Assembly: GCA_963931805.1 (NCBI GenBank)
Contig: OZ007496.1
Location: 116,755,339 to 116,819,338, forward strand
Source of the DNA: Microdon myrmicae
Lineage: Eukaryota; Arthropoda; Insecta; Diptera; Syrphidae
Direction: 5' to 3'
Length of the DNA stretch: 64,000 nucleotides
The first letter of the stretch is position 1. The number at the start of each line of letters is the position of its first letter. The notes below the pieces were generated by a model that saw only the letters and a program-made list of their open reading frames with translations, was not told where the DNA came from and ran no database searches. Shown one piece after another: positions 1-11,495 of the stretch. Both the position numbers and the translations under genes were made by a program.

Positions 1-236
1 TTTATCGGCTAGAATTTTATGATCAGATCAGCAAGAACTAATAGACATTTCTGGAACCCCTTTCATTATCTTTCTCTCAATCTAGCTACTCCAACAACTC
101 CTACAAAATGTACCCGCGAAAAACAGACAACCAACAAGATTCTAATGCGATCGTTTGTATTGTGTGCTTGCGTTTTCTTACATTCACACTTGTCCTGTGA
201 ATTATTTTATTTATAAATAAAGTGAAATAAAATTAT
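1..236. other. Unassigned sequence
   Basis: I recognise nothing here. The stretch is A+T-rich towards its right end, where it merges into the (ATT)n tract that starts the LINE-A tail fragment. Confidence 0.4.
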
Positions 237-329
237 TAATATTATTATTTATTGGCCTATAGGAATCCGGAAGTTCATGACCTCACCTTGGTTGCGCCAT
301 CGTTCCCTGTCCTGTGCACTGTGAACTAA
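237..329 (-). mobile_element. LINE-A 3' tail fragment (5'-truncated)
   Basis: An (ATT)n tract is followed by sequence nearly identical to the 3' ends of the LINE-A copies at 10450, 19420 and 27115. On the minus strand it encodes the end of the family's ORF, around the VMNFR-P-Q tail seen in the longer copies. Only about 90 bp remain, so this is a severely 5'-truncated insertion ending in the family's short AAT repeat. AT-rich sequence on both sides makes the TSD ambiguous. Confidence 0.75.
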
Positions 330-789
330 AATATTAATTTTAATGTAAACATTCGACGACGGAAATGTAAACACTCAATGACGTTGAATGAGCGAATCCC
401 TTGAAGTCGCTTCGTGGGGTGCGATACTGAGGATAGTTGGACTTAACAGTGAGCCGTCGCCTGTGACCTGGGTTCTAACAACATGAAACCACTGGATGAG
501 GGTTTCAGTCGCTTGATTAGCTTCGTACCACCAACCAGGTTAATGTAATCATTTTTGATGAGTATTCGTTTAATGAAGACATACAGCGGCGAATGCGTGT
601 GAATATAACGCTCGTCTTGTTGGATGCATGGGTATCTCAAGTAAATAAATACGGAAATACAGGAAAAACACCAGCCGGGAAAATAACATATTGTTCGGTG
701 GATTTTTTCCTACGGGAAGTGAAGTGCTCGCTACGAGAAGTAACCGGCGTAGCTTCTCCTTATTGTGGGCCGGTTCAACGTAGATTCTG
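330..789. repeat. Unassigned stretch with a recurring repeat segment
   Basis: Mostly unrecognised. On the minus strand about 443-560 encodes KRLKPSSSGFM, which also appears as KRLRPSSSCFM on the plus strand at about 28231-28270, followed in both places by related bases. The two sites are therefore copies of one dispersed repeat. I cannot say which element it comes from. Confidence 0.4.
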
Positions 790-1419
790 CCTTAAAAACA
801 ACCTAATAAAAAAAACAATGGTTTGAGGTCAGCCGACGGAGGAGGCCCCAAAATTGAGCCCAACGACCCAACCCATGTACCAGTATTACAATAAGCCTCA
901 TTGTAATATGTTCGCACCTCGACATCATAGCGCGGAGAGCATCCATGATTTTGTATTCACATTGTTCGCCTCAGGTCGACAGAAAAATCGTTTGGCAATA
1001 GTGGTGACTGATTTTGCAAAAATTCCAAATAAATTTGCGATTTCAAAGTAGGAGGGAGATATATTTGACCCACAATTTCCGTTCAAAATTCCGTACCACA
1101 ATTTGTTTTAAATTGATACTGTGGTCGATCGTCCCTAATTTCGTGAAGCTTCTCCAAACGGTAACTGGGAAGGTTATGCAGGTTCATGTATCTTCTTTCA
1201 TACAGGCGGACTCATCAGACGACAAAACTTGATTAATGAAGTCAGCGTCTCCTTGGTGCTTATTTAGCATTCCATGACAGCATGACACTCTTTTTCAATA
1301 TTTCGTTGGTAGAAGGCTTTGAACCTGTTTAATGTGATAAGGGTTATGGTGTTATTTTTGAGTACTGCATGTATTGCTGTTTTAGATATTCCTGAACGAC
1401 ATTCTATGACGCACGTGGA
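790..1419 (-). pseudogene. Degenerate DDE transposase, insect Tc1/mariner-like (IS630 superfamily)
   Basis: Read on the minus strand with frameshifts, this stretch gives a recognisable series: an HTH-like ISKTAIHAVLKNN, then DADFINQ followed by SSDESA (first catalytic Asp, about 1205-1223), then IYLEFLQN-type and VDLRRTM blocks, IQNHGCSP where families of this type have a second Asp (about 936-958), and SADLKPL near the third acidic site (about 819-837). I know this arrangement from abundant insect transposases. Stops and frameshifts are frequent, and the second and third acidic positions look mutated, so it is inactive. Its upstream part lies beyond 6874, because LINE-C inserted into it. Confidence 0.6.
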
Positions 1420-1432
1420 GATCGATAGGTCG

Positions 1433-1878
1433 TTTTTTTTTTTAATATCATTTTTTATTTCTTCCTATTATTATAATTTACTTACTCGCTAGACAAAAAT
1501 GATTAAACTCGAGCTTATGTTATCTTATTTCTTAACTTATTGGTCCTTTGCGGACTCTCTAAGTTACATGCATACGCTTAAAGCATGAAAATTTGTCTTT
1601 CGACATTATGATTATTTTGTTTACATGCATTTTTATGGAACTTAATTAGATACAAAGAAAATGAAGAACAGAAAAAACTTTGTTTTTGTTATTTTTTTTA
1701 ACTTAAATACTAAACTAATTTATTTTTTTTTATTTTTTTTTAACCTTAACTCTATCCTAAACCTAATATCAAGACTTCGAAATGCTAAATCTATGTAAGC
1801 TTTCCGTAGTTTGTTGGGCTTTATTATTATTATTATTACTACTTCCCTTTTTTGCCAGTTTTATAAGGAAACAGGTTT
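1433..1878 (-). other. LINE-C 3' UTR
   Basis: A+T-rich non-coding end of LINE-C on the minus strand. It contains a block around 1540-1570 that recurs at about 46360-46440 and, more weakly, at 47680-47740, which identifies those places as 3' ends of the same family. Confidence 0.7.
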
Positions 1879-4800
1879 TTAATTGCCACTCAGCCACCAA
1901 AATCTCTGGTGTGGCTTATTCGTGTCTTTTCGGTCTTTCTGTGCTAGTGCCCGACTGAACTGCAGGGGCTCGTCATCTGTGTGGGCAACCTCTCGATTAT
2001 AACATATTCGTTTATCTATACCCGACCGACGCACGTGATAAATCAACGATGTAGCGGATTCATTTTGTATAAGACCGTTCATGTCAAAACTAAGGAATGC
2101 TTCTGGTGGCATAAAGCCATTGCGACGTACCCCCTCATAATACATATTGTTTGGGTAATATGCACCAAAAATTAAATCGTTCGGGGAGCTCATTGATCTC
2201 GCAAGATGCCCTCGGATCAGCTTGATCATAACGTTATCCACTCTGTTTATATTGGCCCCATTGTACAACGGCACATGGGGATAGTATTTTTTGTGATCGG
2301 ATTCAGGAGTCCGATGTAAGTTGAGACGCGTCCTGAAGCATTGTCTCTCAAAAAGGCGAATCTTTTCCTTTAAGCTAGGTCCCACATTAAACCACACTGG
2401 ACATCCATATATGATCATCGGTCTGATGAGAGCCATGTAGCATATAACTTTAACTCTACTGTCAAGTTGACTACTATGAAACAGTATTTTGGTCATAGCA
2501 TAAGCTTTCTTTGCCCTGGCCAGCGCAGCCTCCACATGTTTGTAAAAATATAGATACTGATCCAGCCAGATGCCTAAGTATTTGACTACATTTTTGGTTT
2601 CCAGAATTTGTTCGTGTGGTCCCATAATATTTAGCTTTCGCCAGTTTTTCCTGGTGTCCCTGGTAGCTTCAGCCAGTGGTGTTCTAAAGAGGATGCTTTC
2701 ACACTTCTGGATATTGATTTTCGGTTTCCAGTTGTCGCAGTATCGCTGAACATCATTGAAATCCCATTGTAATAATCCGTTAATGATTTCAATTTTTGGA
2801 GCTGTTCTATATATTATCAGGTCGTCTGCATACGCAATAGCCTGATGAAGAGACCTTACCAGGACGCTAGTGTAAATATTAAAAAGGATCGGAGATAACA
2901 CCGCTCCCTGTTGCAGACCGTTTTCTATATTGTAAGTAATGTTGGAGGTCACATTGCCACTTTTGACCACGAATTTGTCTTTCATTCAATATGTCGTATA
3001 GTATATACAGTGGTGGTTTACGAATGCCTAGTCTCATTAGCTTGAAGTATAACCCTTCTAGCCAAATGGTTTCGAAGGCCCTCTCCAGGTCAATCAAACA
3101 GGCACATGTGCTCTGTTTCAGATTTTTATTCCACTGAATGTCAGAAACCAGTTTAGCTGCGGCATGTGTGGTTTCATGACCAGCTTTAAAACCAAACTGG
3201 TTATTTGGAATAATATTATTGTCCTAAACCCATTTAAGTAGAGCTTTGTTTAGAACCTTTTCGAATACTTTACTGATACTCGGTAACAAACTGATCGAAC
3301 GCCGATTTTTTGGGTTTGTTTTGTCATTCCCTTTTTTTGGTAACGGTTGGATGATGGCCGTTTTCCAACGTACTGGATAGTGTGCGTTGTTCAGAGCGTT
3401 GTTAAACAAGACTGCATATATGTCAATTGCGATTGGAAGAAGATGTTTTAGTACTATGTTGGGTACTCCATCGATTCCAACTGATTTTTTGTTTCTTAAT
3501 GATGCAAAGACGCCATGGATGTCTTCACTAGTGATCAAAAGGCTGTTGGCACTATCGACAGTCATCTCAACGTTTGCCGTATTTTCATTATTGAATTCGA
3601 TAAAACCTTGGTTTTCTGCTCGCCACTCTGAAATTTCATTTCGAAGATGACGATAATTCAGTAAAACTCTATCTTCCAAGCCATGGTTGAGGCGAATTAC
3701 TTCATTTGTCTTGTACAGTTCTTGAAAGACGACCCCTACAACATTCACTTTTTCCAAGGGATCTTCAAACACAAAAACTTCGTCATTTAGGATGGCGCTG
3801 TTTGTGTCTATGCCTATATTTGTCAGCATTCGTTGGTTTTCGTCAGTTCGTGGTATTTGGAGACACTGAATCTCGTTTTCATTACTCCGTCTAAATATTT
3901 TATTAATTTGCGGAAACATACTAGGGTTGTTGGATTTTACCGCCCGAACTTTGTTGTTCCAATACAAATTTGCTGATAGCCTATAGTTGGCTTTTATCAG
4001 CTGTTGGAGATTTTTTAATCTGGACTTCAGTGATATTATCTCCTGGTCGTGCTTATCAATAAATCGTCTGTACCGTAGTTTTAGTTGCGACAGAAGTCTA
4101 CTTCTTTTTCTGTGGAGTGCGTTGATTGTGGCGTTTCGGTACATGTTCATGTTGTCCGTAGGTGTGGTTTTTGGTATTGTTTTGTCCATAGTTTGTTTCA
4201 TGGTTTCGTCCATTTTTTGTATCTATTTGTCGATGTCATCGTTGGATATGTTTCTGTTGGTAGGAGGGTTAACATCTTTTAAGCGAATTTCTCTTGTTAA
4301 GGTTCTCGTGAAACGCGTCCATCGCATATCCCCATAGTTATAGGGTTGCGGTATCATACGTTCACCGAGTTCCACAAAATCGCTTGGTGTCTTTATCACG
4401 ATTGATAATGCACAATGGTCGCTGTCATACTCAATTGTGCGTAGGCAGTTTATATTTTGTCTGTTAGTATGTGTATGTTTAAGTCGTGTGTCAATAAGCA
4501 TAATATCGAGGAACGAGCCCCCTCTGGGGAATGGAGGATATTCTGTAGCTAGCAGGTCAGCCTTATATTCAATGTGATGTTGATCTAGCCAACCAGCTAG
4601 TTGATTTCCTCTCGTGTTGGATATGGTATTTCCCCAATTTGAGTGTTTAGCCTTCAAATCGCCACCTACGATGCAATAGTTCTCTTCCGAGTAAAGTTGT
4701 AAGCATTGAAAAAGAGTCTCTAGCTCCACTATAAATTGATTTTGTTGATGTGCTTCTGGTGCGTAGGCAGATATCACATACATCCCCCTACCTTGTCGGA

Positions 4801-5105
4801 TGGGTATGCGGATAATGCACGCTTCAAGCACCTGAAATCTGCGCATCTCACCACTATATATGACCTTATGTTGAAGTTCTATTTTAACAAAGATCCCCCC
4901 CCCCCCCCTGCGTGGAGTTGGGTCGGTCTCTTCGTATAATGTCGTAGTTTGTGTGACATAGTTTATGCCTATCAGCTTAGTTTTGCTGGCCAGAAACACC
5001 TCAGGATTTTCGTCTTGCAACAGTTTAAAGAGAGCGGCTCTTCTCTCGATTCTGATAAGTTAATTTACATTCACGACTAGAGCCTTAATTGTGCTTTCTG
5101 TTGGT
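1879..5105 (-). pseudogene. LINE-C ORF2, endonuclease-reverse transcriptase (disrupted)
   Basis: This ORF would nick target DNA and copy element RNA. The endonuclease (about 5060-4350) shows GGDLKAKHSNWGN and SDHCALS. The reverse transcriptase shows PLPKKGND, RSISLLPSISKVFEK, LIDLERAF and the catalytic IAYADDLIIY (about 2830). One frame runs from about 5100 to 2880 with in-frame stops near 5060, 4220 and 3222; the rest, from about 2985 to 1879, is in another frame, so there is one frameshift as well. The RT is followed by a long C-terminal region with no RNase H. A run of C on the plus strand near 4895-4908 encodes a glycine stretch in the endonuclease. Confidence 0.85.
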
Positions 5106-5239
5106 GGGTTTATACGGACGGCTGGCTAGACAGCTGCGAATAGACCCAGTCTAGTCTAGTGTCCTGGTCCTTTAATTGTTTTTGCATTTGTGTCATCTGC
5201 GTCTGAATAGCGAACAAGGTTGTGAGCACATCGCTAGTG

Positions 5240-6574
5240 TTACTGTTTCTGGAGGCCCAGTATGTTGCGGCGGTACCGTGTGGTGGGTTGTGGCGTGTTT
5301 CTCCTACCAGCTGTTACTTGAGCATACGAGAACTGGGGTGTTACATTTAGTGCTGGTCGGGCTTGAACTATCGGGCGTTCTTTTTTCCTGTAGTTCGCGG
5401 AATTTAGGACAGCCTCGATAATTAGCGGGGTGTCCCTCACTCTTACAAACTGCACACTTTAGTAGAGATCTGTCGTCTACCCCTTCTTTACCTAACGTGC
5501 ATTGTTCTGCGCTGTGGTCCTGTCCGCATCTTACGCATCGATACTGCATTTCGCAGTTTGCTGCTGTGCCCGAACCTTTGGCAGCGAAGACATTGGATTA
5601 TATCTCTGCCTTTTTCAATTTGTCCCATGTGATAATTTGATGGTTCAGGATAGTGATTTTCCTTAGTCCATCAATTTTGCTACCGGGGCCCAGCTGCACC
5701 AGGAAGAATGGTAATTTACGATTCTCCGGTCTAGCTCTAGCTGTATTGAAAGGTTTTACCGCGATAAACTCAATATCATTACAGTTAAGCTCTCGTAGCG
5801 TTTGTAATAGAACTTCTGGTTCTGTTTCAGGCCTTTTAGTAGAACAGTTATATTCTTTATTTCTTTCGGGGTGTACGTGTAAAATTCCGCGGTGACCCTT
5901 TTTAGCACATTTTTCATTTTTTCGAAATCCTCAACCGAATTTGTCTGTATGGCAAACCTGTTCCCTATCAGTCTTTTAATTGAAAAATCTTCCCCAATAG
6001 AAAGCTTACATAGACTTACCAGTTCGTTACAGCAATGTTGATGAGTGGTATCTTCGCTTTCCTTTTTGCTGCCTGTTGCTCTTGTTGTGGTTGTTGTTGT
6101 GTAATCCCTTGCGGTGGACATCCTTTTTGTTGGCTTGGCTTCTGTTGTGCACATTGTTGCTGATTTTTCTGCTGCTGTTGTTTCACTATTAGCTGCTCCT
6201 TTTCAGCAGATTCCTTTTTTCTGCGACGCTTCTCTGCTAATTACGCTCTTGCTCAGGCTAGCCTTGTTTCAAGATCGATGATTTCCTCTTCCTCGTCCTC
6301 AGTTTCGGTGGTCGCTAAACATGCAAACATGTTATTGGTGACATGGCCGTCATTATATGGAACCGGGAGGAATGTATTGTCCTCTTCCATTGTTTGCGCC
6401 TTTTCGAGCAAGTCTGCTATTGCCTCGTTTGGCTTGTTTATTTTTGTTGTCGCTCGTTTTAGTGGAGAGCTCGCCGGGCGTTTTATTAACGCGGACTTCG
6501 GTTTCAATTTTTAATTTTTTGTTTTTTGTCTGCCCGTCTGCATGCTGAGGCTCAATACACCGAGCTTGTTGCAT
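5240..6574 (-). pseudogene. LINE-C ORF1, Gag-like nucleic-acid-binding protein (frameshifted)
   Basis: ORF1 proteins of Jockey/I LINEs bind the element RNA. The reading shifts frame several times: an N-terminal basic region (about 6574-6353), an acidic stretch with a glutamate run (about 6270-6310), a middle domain (6154-5756), then cysteine-histidine knuckles. Visible knuckles are CLRCQRFGH (about 5570-5600), CVRCGQDHSAEQC and CAVCKSEGHPANYRGC (about 5549-5400). These match the PRE_C2HC-type region of LINE ORF1 proteins. ORF2 follows downstream in the same direction. The frameshifts make an intact product unlikely. Confidence 0.75.
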
Positions 6575-6874
6575 CCAAGATAGCAGGCCAGTCTTTGTTT
6601 TAAACCAGTTATTAGGTTGGCTTCACTTTGTAATTTCTGTATATTTTAGTGCCTTTTGTTTCTTTTTTATTTTTATTTGTTATTTCTGTTTTGTTTTTCT
6701 TTTACTTCTTTGTTTTCCTTATTATTTTTTTTTTTTTGTTTTTTTGTTTTTTTTGTTTTGCCAAACACGTGCTAGGTCACGTAATGTGGGAAGACAATTA
6801 GAATGTAAAACGTATGAAAGGCAGGACGAACCGTACCGTCTGAATGTTAGCTGAAGAGTGTGATCGATAGGTCG

Positions 6875-8857
6875 GTATAAGATGCTTGTGGCACGGTGTC
6901 CTTATAAACAACTCAAGTCCAACCGTCACCACCATGTCGGGCTGACTGTCAGCCTCCCACGAAAGCATTGTAAGTTCTTGTAAAAGCCGCACGTTTTAGA
7001 TATGTACGAGTAAGAAACCTTTGCGCATAAAACCTTGCAGCTGTTCTCGCATTTTGCAAACTCGCGAATAGTAAAAACAGGGTTCTGTGTCCTACAGCCT
7101 CTAGTCATATTGTTTTCAGCAAGTCACAAAAGTCCGAGTGAGCAATGAGACGTTGTTATCAGTGTTGTTACACTACTATGTAACACACTTTGTCGCACAG
7201 GTTATCCATTTAACAAATCGCACTCCCTTAACAGAAAAAAAAAACGCATTAAATTAAGTTTAAATAATGCACACGATTACTCACCGTGTTGCAGTTTGCA
7301 ACAAGAACCATTTATTGTGACACTTTCTTGTGGAACACCCCCTGTGCTCAGCTAATGTCACAACCGTAGAACTATCAACTTAGTTTTGTTGTGACACAAG
7401 AAAAACTAGGAGCAAATCAAAAGAACAGTACCAAGGCACTAATCTTGATCTGTGATAACAGAATAAAAAGATAATGTGTCAAAAATGACAGGTGATCTAA
7501 CATCGATTACGGGTGCGCGAGAGGGGACAACGAAATAAGATTAAAGGAATACTACACGACTCAAAGAAAAAAGAGGTAACGTAAAATAAAATAGCAGGTG
7601 GAGTTTACGGAGCACCAAGAAAGTTCAAGTGTTTTCCTGCAGTGCACTAATAAAATTTAAAAAAAATTACAGTGAAAAAGTAATTAATGAAGACAAAAGG
7701 AACGGTGGAGTTTTGTGAAAAGGTGGGGCAAGGTTATAGTGTGCTTTGTTCGACGTTTGTGGTTATCAACATTCCGAAAGGGACCACATTAACAAACAGT
7801 AAGAAAAAGAATAAAGAAGAGGTGATACCAGGTAACCAATAAACTAAAAATTCGCACAACAATAAGTTGCGCTACCCAAGGAGTCAAATGAATTTTATTA
7901 CAATATGCTAAGTTCAGAAAAAAAAGATAATTATTTGTAAGTGCATTAAAACTTTTCATTTTGCACTGAAATTAACAAAAGCGACGACCAAACGCGGAGA
8001 GTTTGTAATTTAACCCAATATACAGTCCACTTTCCCTACTCAACATAAGCACAACACACGGATTTCAATCTTACACCCATATTGGATGCTGGCTAAGACG
8101 AGACTGTGAAAAGCGCGGCCGGCTTCATAATTAACGTCCGACTACGACAATGTTTAAAGGTGATTTTTTTTGTTCTTCGACCGTGCACATCGAAAGATGC
8201 ATTATCAGTTACTTACCTTTATTTAAGATGCAATCAGGAGACCCATACAGATGTATGCTTCCCAGTACATTCATTGTTTACCAAAGACAAATGGGAACAA
8301 CGCTTTCACTGCTATCCTTAATTGACCACACTGTATACTGTTTCCTTTAGATATGCGCAATACGATCTTTAACAGCTTGTATTTACACAAATGCCCATTC
8401 ATGGCCAACGATAGCAAAAGCCATTTCGTATATCTTATTGTATCGTTTCCGTGGAATTGGTTATTATGTGAGTAGCACAATCTATATTTGTCTTGCTTTT
8501 TGTGCCATCATAGTATTTCCAGATGTGATATCTATATCCTATGATTTGATGTACTTTCACATGTACCAATAAGATAATTTGGTACGTTAATTAGGGTTAA
8601 ACAACATATGGATATTCATGTATGTGAAACGGTATTATAACGCATCAAGCAGAACCAGCCAAAATAATGAAAATAAATAAGATTAGGTGCAACTATACTC
8701 GACTCGCTTTCATGAATTAAAAAAAAAATCCCCACTTTAAATAAAAATAGCTATATAATTTTTTTTTTCCGATGACCTAATAGCACCTTTTTAAAGTCTT
8801 CATAAATGCCAGCTGTTTTTAAACTAATTTGCCATCGCAGTCCAGTAATCTTTTTTG
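6875..8857. other. Remainder of DDE transposon flank, then unassigned sequence
   Basis: The first 100-230 bp probably continue the DDE transposon split by LINE-C (inferred from position; the coding trace is weak). From about 7110 to 8857 I see no convincing coding region, RNA gene or repeat shared with the rest of the window. About 7500-7860 is purine-rich and A-rich. Confidence 0.3.
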
Positions 8858-9586
8858 TCACCATAACAGCTCAAAGATGACAGATTGTAGTTCTCCATAT
8901 TTAAAAACAAGACCTTCGATCCAAGTCGTGTCAAAAGCTTTTTCAATGTCCAAGCTCACCGCAACGGTGGGTTCCTTATTAAAGAGCCGCACGCAGACGT
9001 GGTTTTGAAATATGTTGAGAGCCATAGTGGTGCTGTGCGCTCTTCGAAATCCGAATTGGAAATCAGGTATTAGGTTCCTGGCACTGATAAAGTTATTTAG
9101 TTTCTCGTATATGAATTTTCCTATATTTTGCTGATGCAAGTGAGAAGCGAGGTAGGGCGAAAGCTTGAGGGGTGATACGTTGGTTTCCCAACTGTTGCTA
9201 TTGGACAAATAATAGCGTTCCTCCAAGCTTGGGGAAAGTACCCCATGTTGTAAGCATGGTTGAACAGAATGGAGAGCTTTATAAAGAATAAGCCAGAAAG
9301 TCTTCGCAACGAGTGGTAGGACATGCTGTCGATACCGGGTGACTTCTTAGGGTTTCGAGATTTAACCAGGCTCTGTAGGGTATTTGGTGTGATGAAACCG
9401 TGACAACTATGACGTGTGTCATCGAAGTATGCACTGTTAATGGGTTAAAGACAACAATTGGCTCTTTACTGTGGACCTCTGAACTAATGATCGCATTAGT
9501 ACACACATCAGTTGAATTCTTCAGTGCGGTTTCGATTGGCCACTGAGCCACTGATAATATCTGATCATTTATTTCTACAGAATTGT
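8858..9586 (-). pseudogene. Jockey-like LINE reverse transcriptase fragment (LINE-E)
   Basis: On the minus strand and with frameshifts this gives RT motifs in order: a KSPGIDSMSYHSL-type block at about 9360-9310, FNHAYNMGYFPQAWRNAIICPI at 9270-9200, FQFGFRRAHSTT at about 9060-9020, and VSLDIEKAFDTTWIEGL at about 8965-8910. It stops before the YADD catalytic box, so it is truncated at its 3' side. Its 5' end forms one arm of an 89-bp inverted repeat. It is a dead remnant. Confidence 0.75.
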
Positions 9587-9730
9587 GGCAAGCTTCCGCA
9601 CCACTTAGATTGTAAAATCAATTGTTCCAATATTTCCTTATACAATTCTGTAGAAATAAATGACCAGATATTATCAGTGGTTCAGTGGCCAATCAAAACC
9701 GCACTGAAGAATTCAACTGATAAGTGTACT
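9498..9730. repeat. 89-bp inverted repeat from a LINE-E segment
   Basis: Arms at 9498-9586 and 9642-9730 are near-perfect reverse complements separated by 55 bp. Both encode the peptide INDQILSV-QWPI-TALKNST, one on each strand. The left arm is continuous with the LINE-E fragment. This fits a 5' inversion (twin priming) with some duplicated sequence at the inversion point. Confidence 0.8.
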
Positions 9731-10447
9731 GAATAGATTAATATTTATAATAGAAAGCAGGCGACTTTGTAGACCATTAGAATAGAATAGGAAATAAGCC
9801 CGCACTATAAATTCGGATGGGCTTGAACTTCAAACTAGCAATTCGTCATATAGTCCAGTTTTTGGCTAATTGCTTTCTGTTGTACATGGCATCGTGGTTA
9901 AGGTCGTCCTGCGCTTGTGTCCGCCTCGTTACTCTGCCCTGAACCGGGTTGGTTAGCGTTTACGCTTGACATGGTAGTCAGTACAGCCATGAGCGAACAA
10001 GAGGTATATACATACGTCTGTTGCGCAATGGATTATTATAACATTTTTAACAAATGAACGCGTTAAGCCCTCCGACATTTTTTCTCAATTGAAGGCACAG
10101 TTTGGTGATGATAAACTGTCTTAGAATCGTGTGCTTGTGAAGCTGGAAATTCCACACTGGATCAAACATCGAGGATTAGCAGCGTGTACTTGTAGCGCTC
10201 TGAAAAACCTTAACACCTCCTTCCCCCACACATACATCCAAATCCCTTCATCCTTAACTTAGATTAAAAAAAAAAATTATCTAAATTTTAAATTCGCGAT
10301 AAACGAATCAAATGTTCGTTTATCGCCCTTACACCCAATTTCCCATGTTCTCGAAAACAAATCAAGCGCATGGCAAATTGAACCAGATGTTCAATTACCA
10401 TACGTAAACAAAACCCGAATCCCAGTGCATATCTTCATATGCACAGT
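9731..10447. other. Degenerate mariner-type N-terminal fragment and unassigned sequence
   Basis: About 10045-10160 on the plus strand reads LTNERVKPSDIFSQLKAQFGDDKLS, then a stop and NRV. This resembles the N-terminal helix-turn-helix of mariner/SETMAR-type transposases, but the match is short. About 10190-10447 contains hairpins (CGATAAACGAA arms at 10297-10307 and 10315-10325; AATTGAAC/GTTCAATT near 10390) and resembles the region around 44580-44680, so it may be an LTR remnant. The rest is unassigned. Confidence 0.35.
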
Positions 10448-11495
10448 ATTTCTTCTTATTATTATTATTAGTTGGCCTGTAGGAACCCGGAAGTTCATGA
10501 CCTCACCGACTCGGCTTCGCCATCGTTCCTTGTCCTGGGCACTCTCCTTCCACGCTTGACCATTCGATCCGATCTCCTCAAGGTCAAACCTAACATTGTC
10601 CTCCCATCTCCGTCGCGGCCTTCCTACCGGTCTCTTTCCCGTTGGTCTACCGTCAAGAATTCTATGCACGGTCCTATCGTTGCCCATTCGCGCCACGTGT
10701 CCGGCCCATCTTAATTTTCGCGACTTGATTACTCTCACTATTGTAGGTTTGCGATATAGCTGTTCCAATTCGTGGTTGTGGAGTTTCCACCACTGTCCTG
10801 CCTCCTCGTCATTTCTACCTCCAAAGATGCTTCTCAAAACTTTACTCTCGAATACGCGGAATTTGTTTTCTTCCCGTTTTGTGAGAGCCCATGTTTCGCA
10901 TCCATATAGAACAATCGGCATGGTTATGGTTCTATAGACACGGCGCTTTATGTTACGTGATAGCAGTCTGGATTTCAGCTCTTCACAAGCTCTGCCGGTA
11001 TGGAGTCAACTCCGGGAGCCTTGTTGTTTTTCAATCGCTTTATTGCGTCTACAACTTCGTTGAGACGGCTCTGGGATCTGAGACTCGGCTGTATGTACGC
11101 TTGGTGCATTTATCTGTGGTTGATGGGTGCGTACATTGAGCAGGTTTTCAAAGTACTGCTTTCATCTTGTCACGATATTGTTTGTTTCTGTGACCAGACA
11201 GCCGTTTGCGTCTCGAATTATTTTGACTCTCCCTCGGTAGCCATTTCTAATTGAATTTATGCCGACATACATACCTCTGATGTTCTTTGCCCTAGAATTT
11301 TCTAGGATTTTTTCGATCCGAGTCTTCTCCCATTCGCGTTTTTTGTGTTTGAAGAGCCTCATTGTCTCTCTCCGAATTGTCGCGTATCTTTCTGGGTTGA
11401 CTTCATCATATCTTTCTAAATGGATCACTCTGAGGCGTTTACCTTCTTCGCTCTTCGCCCTGCACTCATCGTCAAACCATGCACTGCATTTCTGA
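10448..11495 (-). mobile_element. LINE-A fragment (RTE-like), internally deleted
   Basis: Minus-strand RTE-like LINE ending in an (ATT)n tract at 10452-10468. The 3' part (10921-10472) encodes the family's C-terminus: VLYGCETWALTKREE, RLRWAGHVARMGNDRTVHRIL and RPRRRWEDNVR. The 5' part (11428-11162) encodes the linker before the RT, including RYDEVNPERYATIRRET and GMYVGINSIRNGYRGR. In the 17727-19418 copy these blocks are separated by the whole RT core, so that core has been lost here; the junction lies between about 10960 and 10990. The 5' end is truncated near 11495. Confidence 0.85.

Larger units (their letters stand above)
1433..6861 (-). mobile_element. LINE-C: full-length Jockey/I-like non-LTR retrotransposon
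   Basis: The element is bounded by a 13-bp direct repeat, GATCGATAGGTCG, at 1420-1432 and 6862-6874. The 3' end is an A-rich tail (T-runs on the plus strand) beside the left repeat. In minus-strand order it has a 5' leader (about 6861-6575), ORF1 with Gag-like zinc knuckles, ORF2 with endonuclease then reverse transcriptase, and a 3' UTR of about 450 bp. The exact TSD and complete order indicate a full-length target-primed insertion. ORF1 and ORF2 both carry frameshifts or stops. Related copies lie at 12440-14990, and the 3' UTR recurs at 46097-46505. Clade is inferred from the zinc-knuckle ORF1 plus apurinic endonuclease; I see no RNase H domain. Confidence 0.88.

Noticed and set aside
3387..4337. 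Plus-strand ORFs of 87-116 codons with hydrophobic, phenylalanine- and serine-rich content
   Set aside because: Antisense of LINE-C ORF2.
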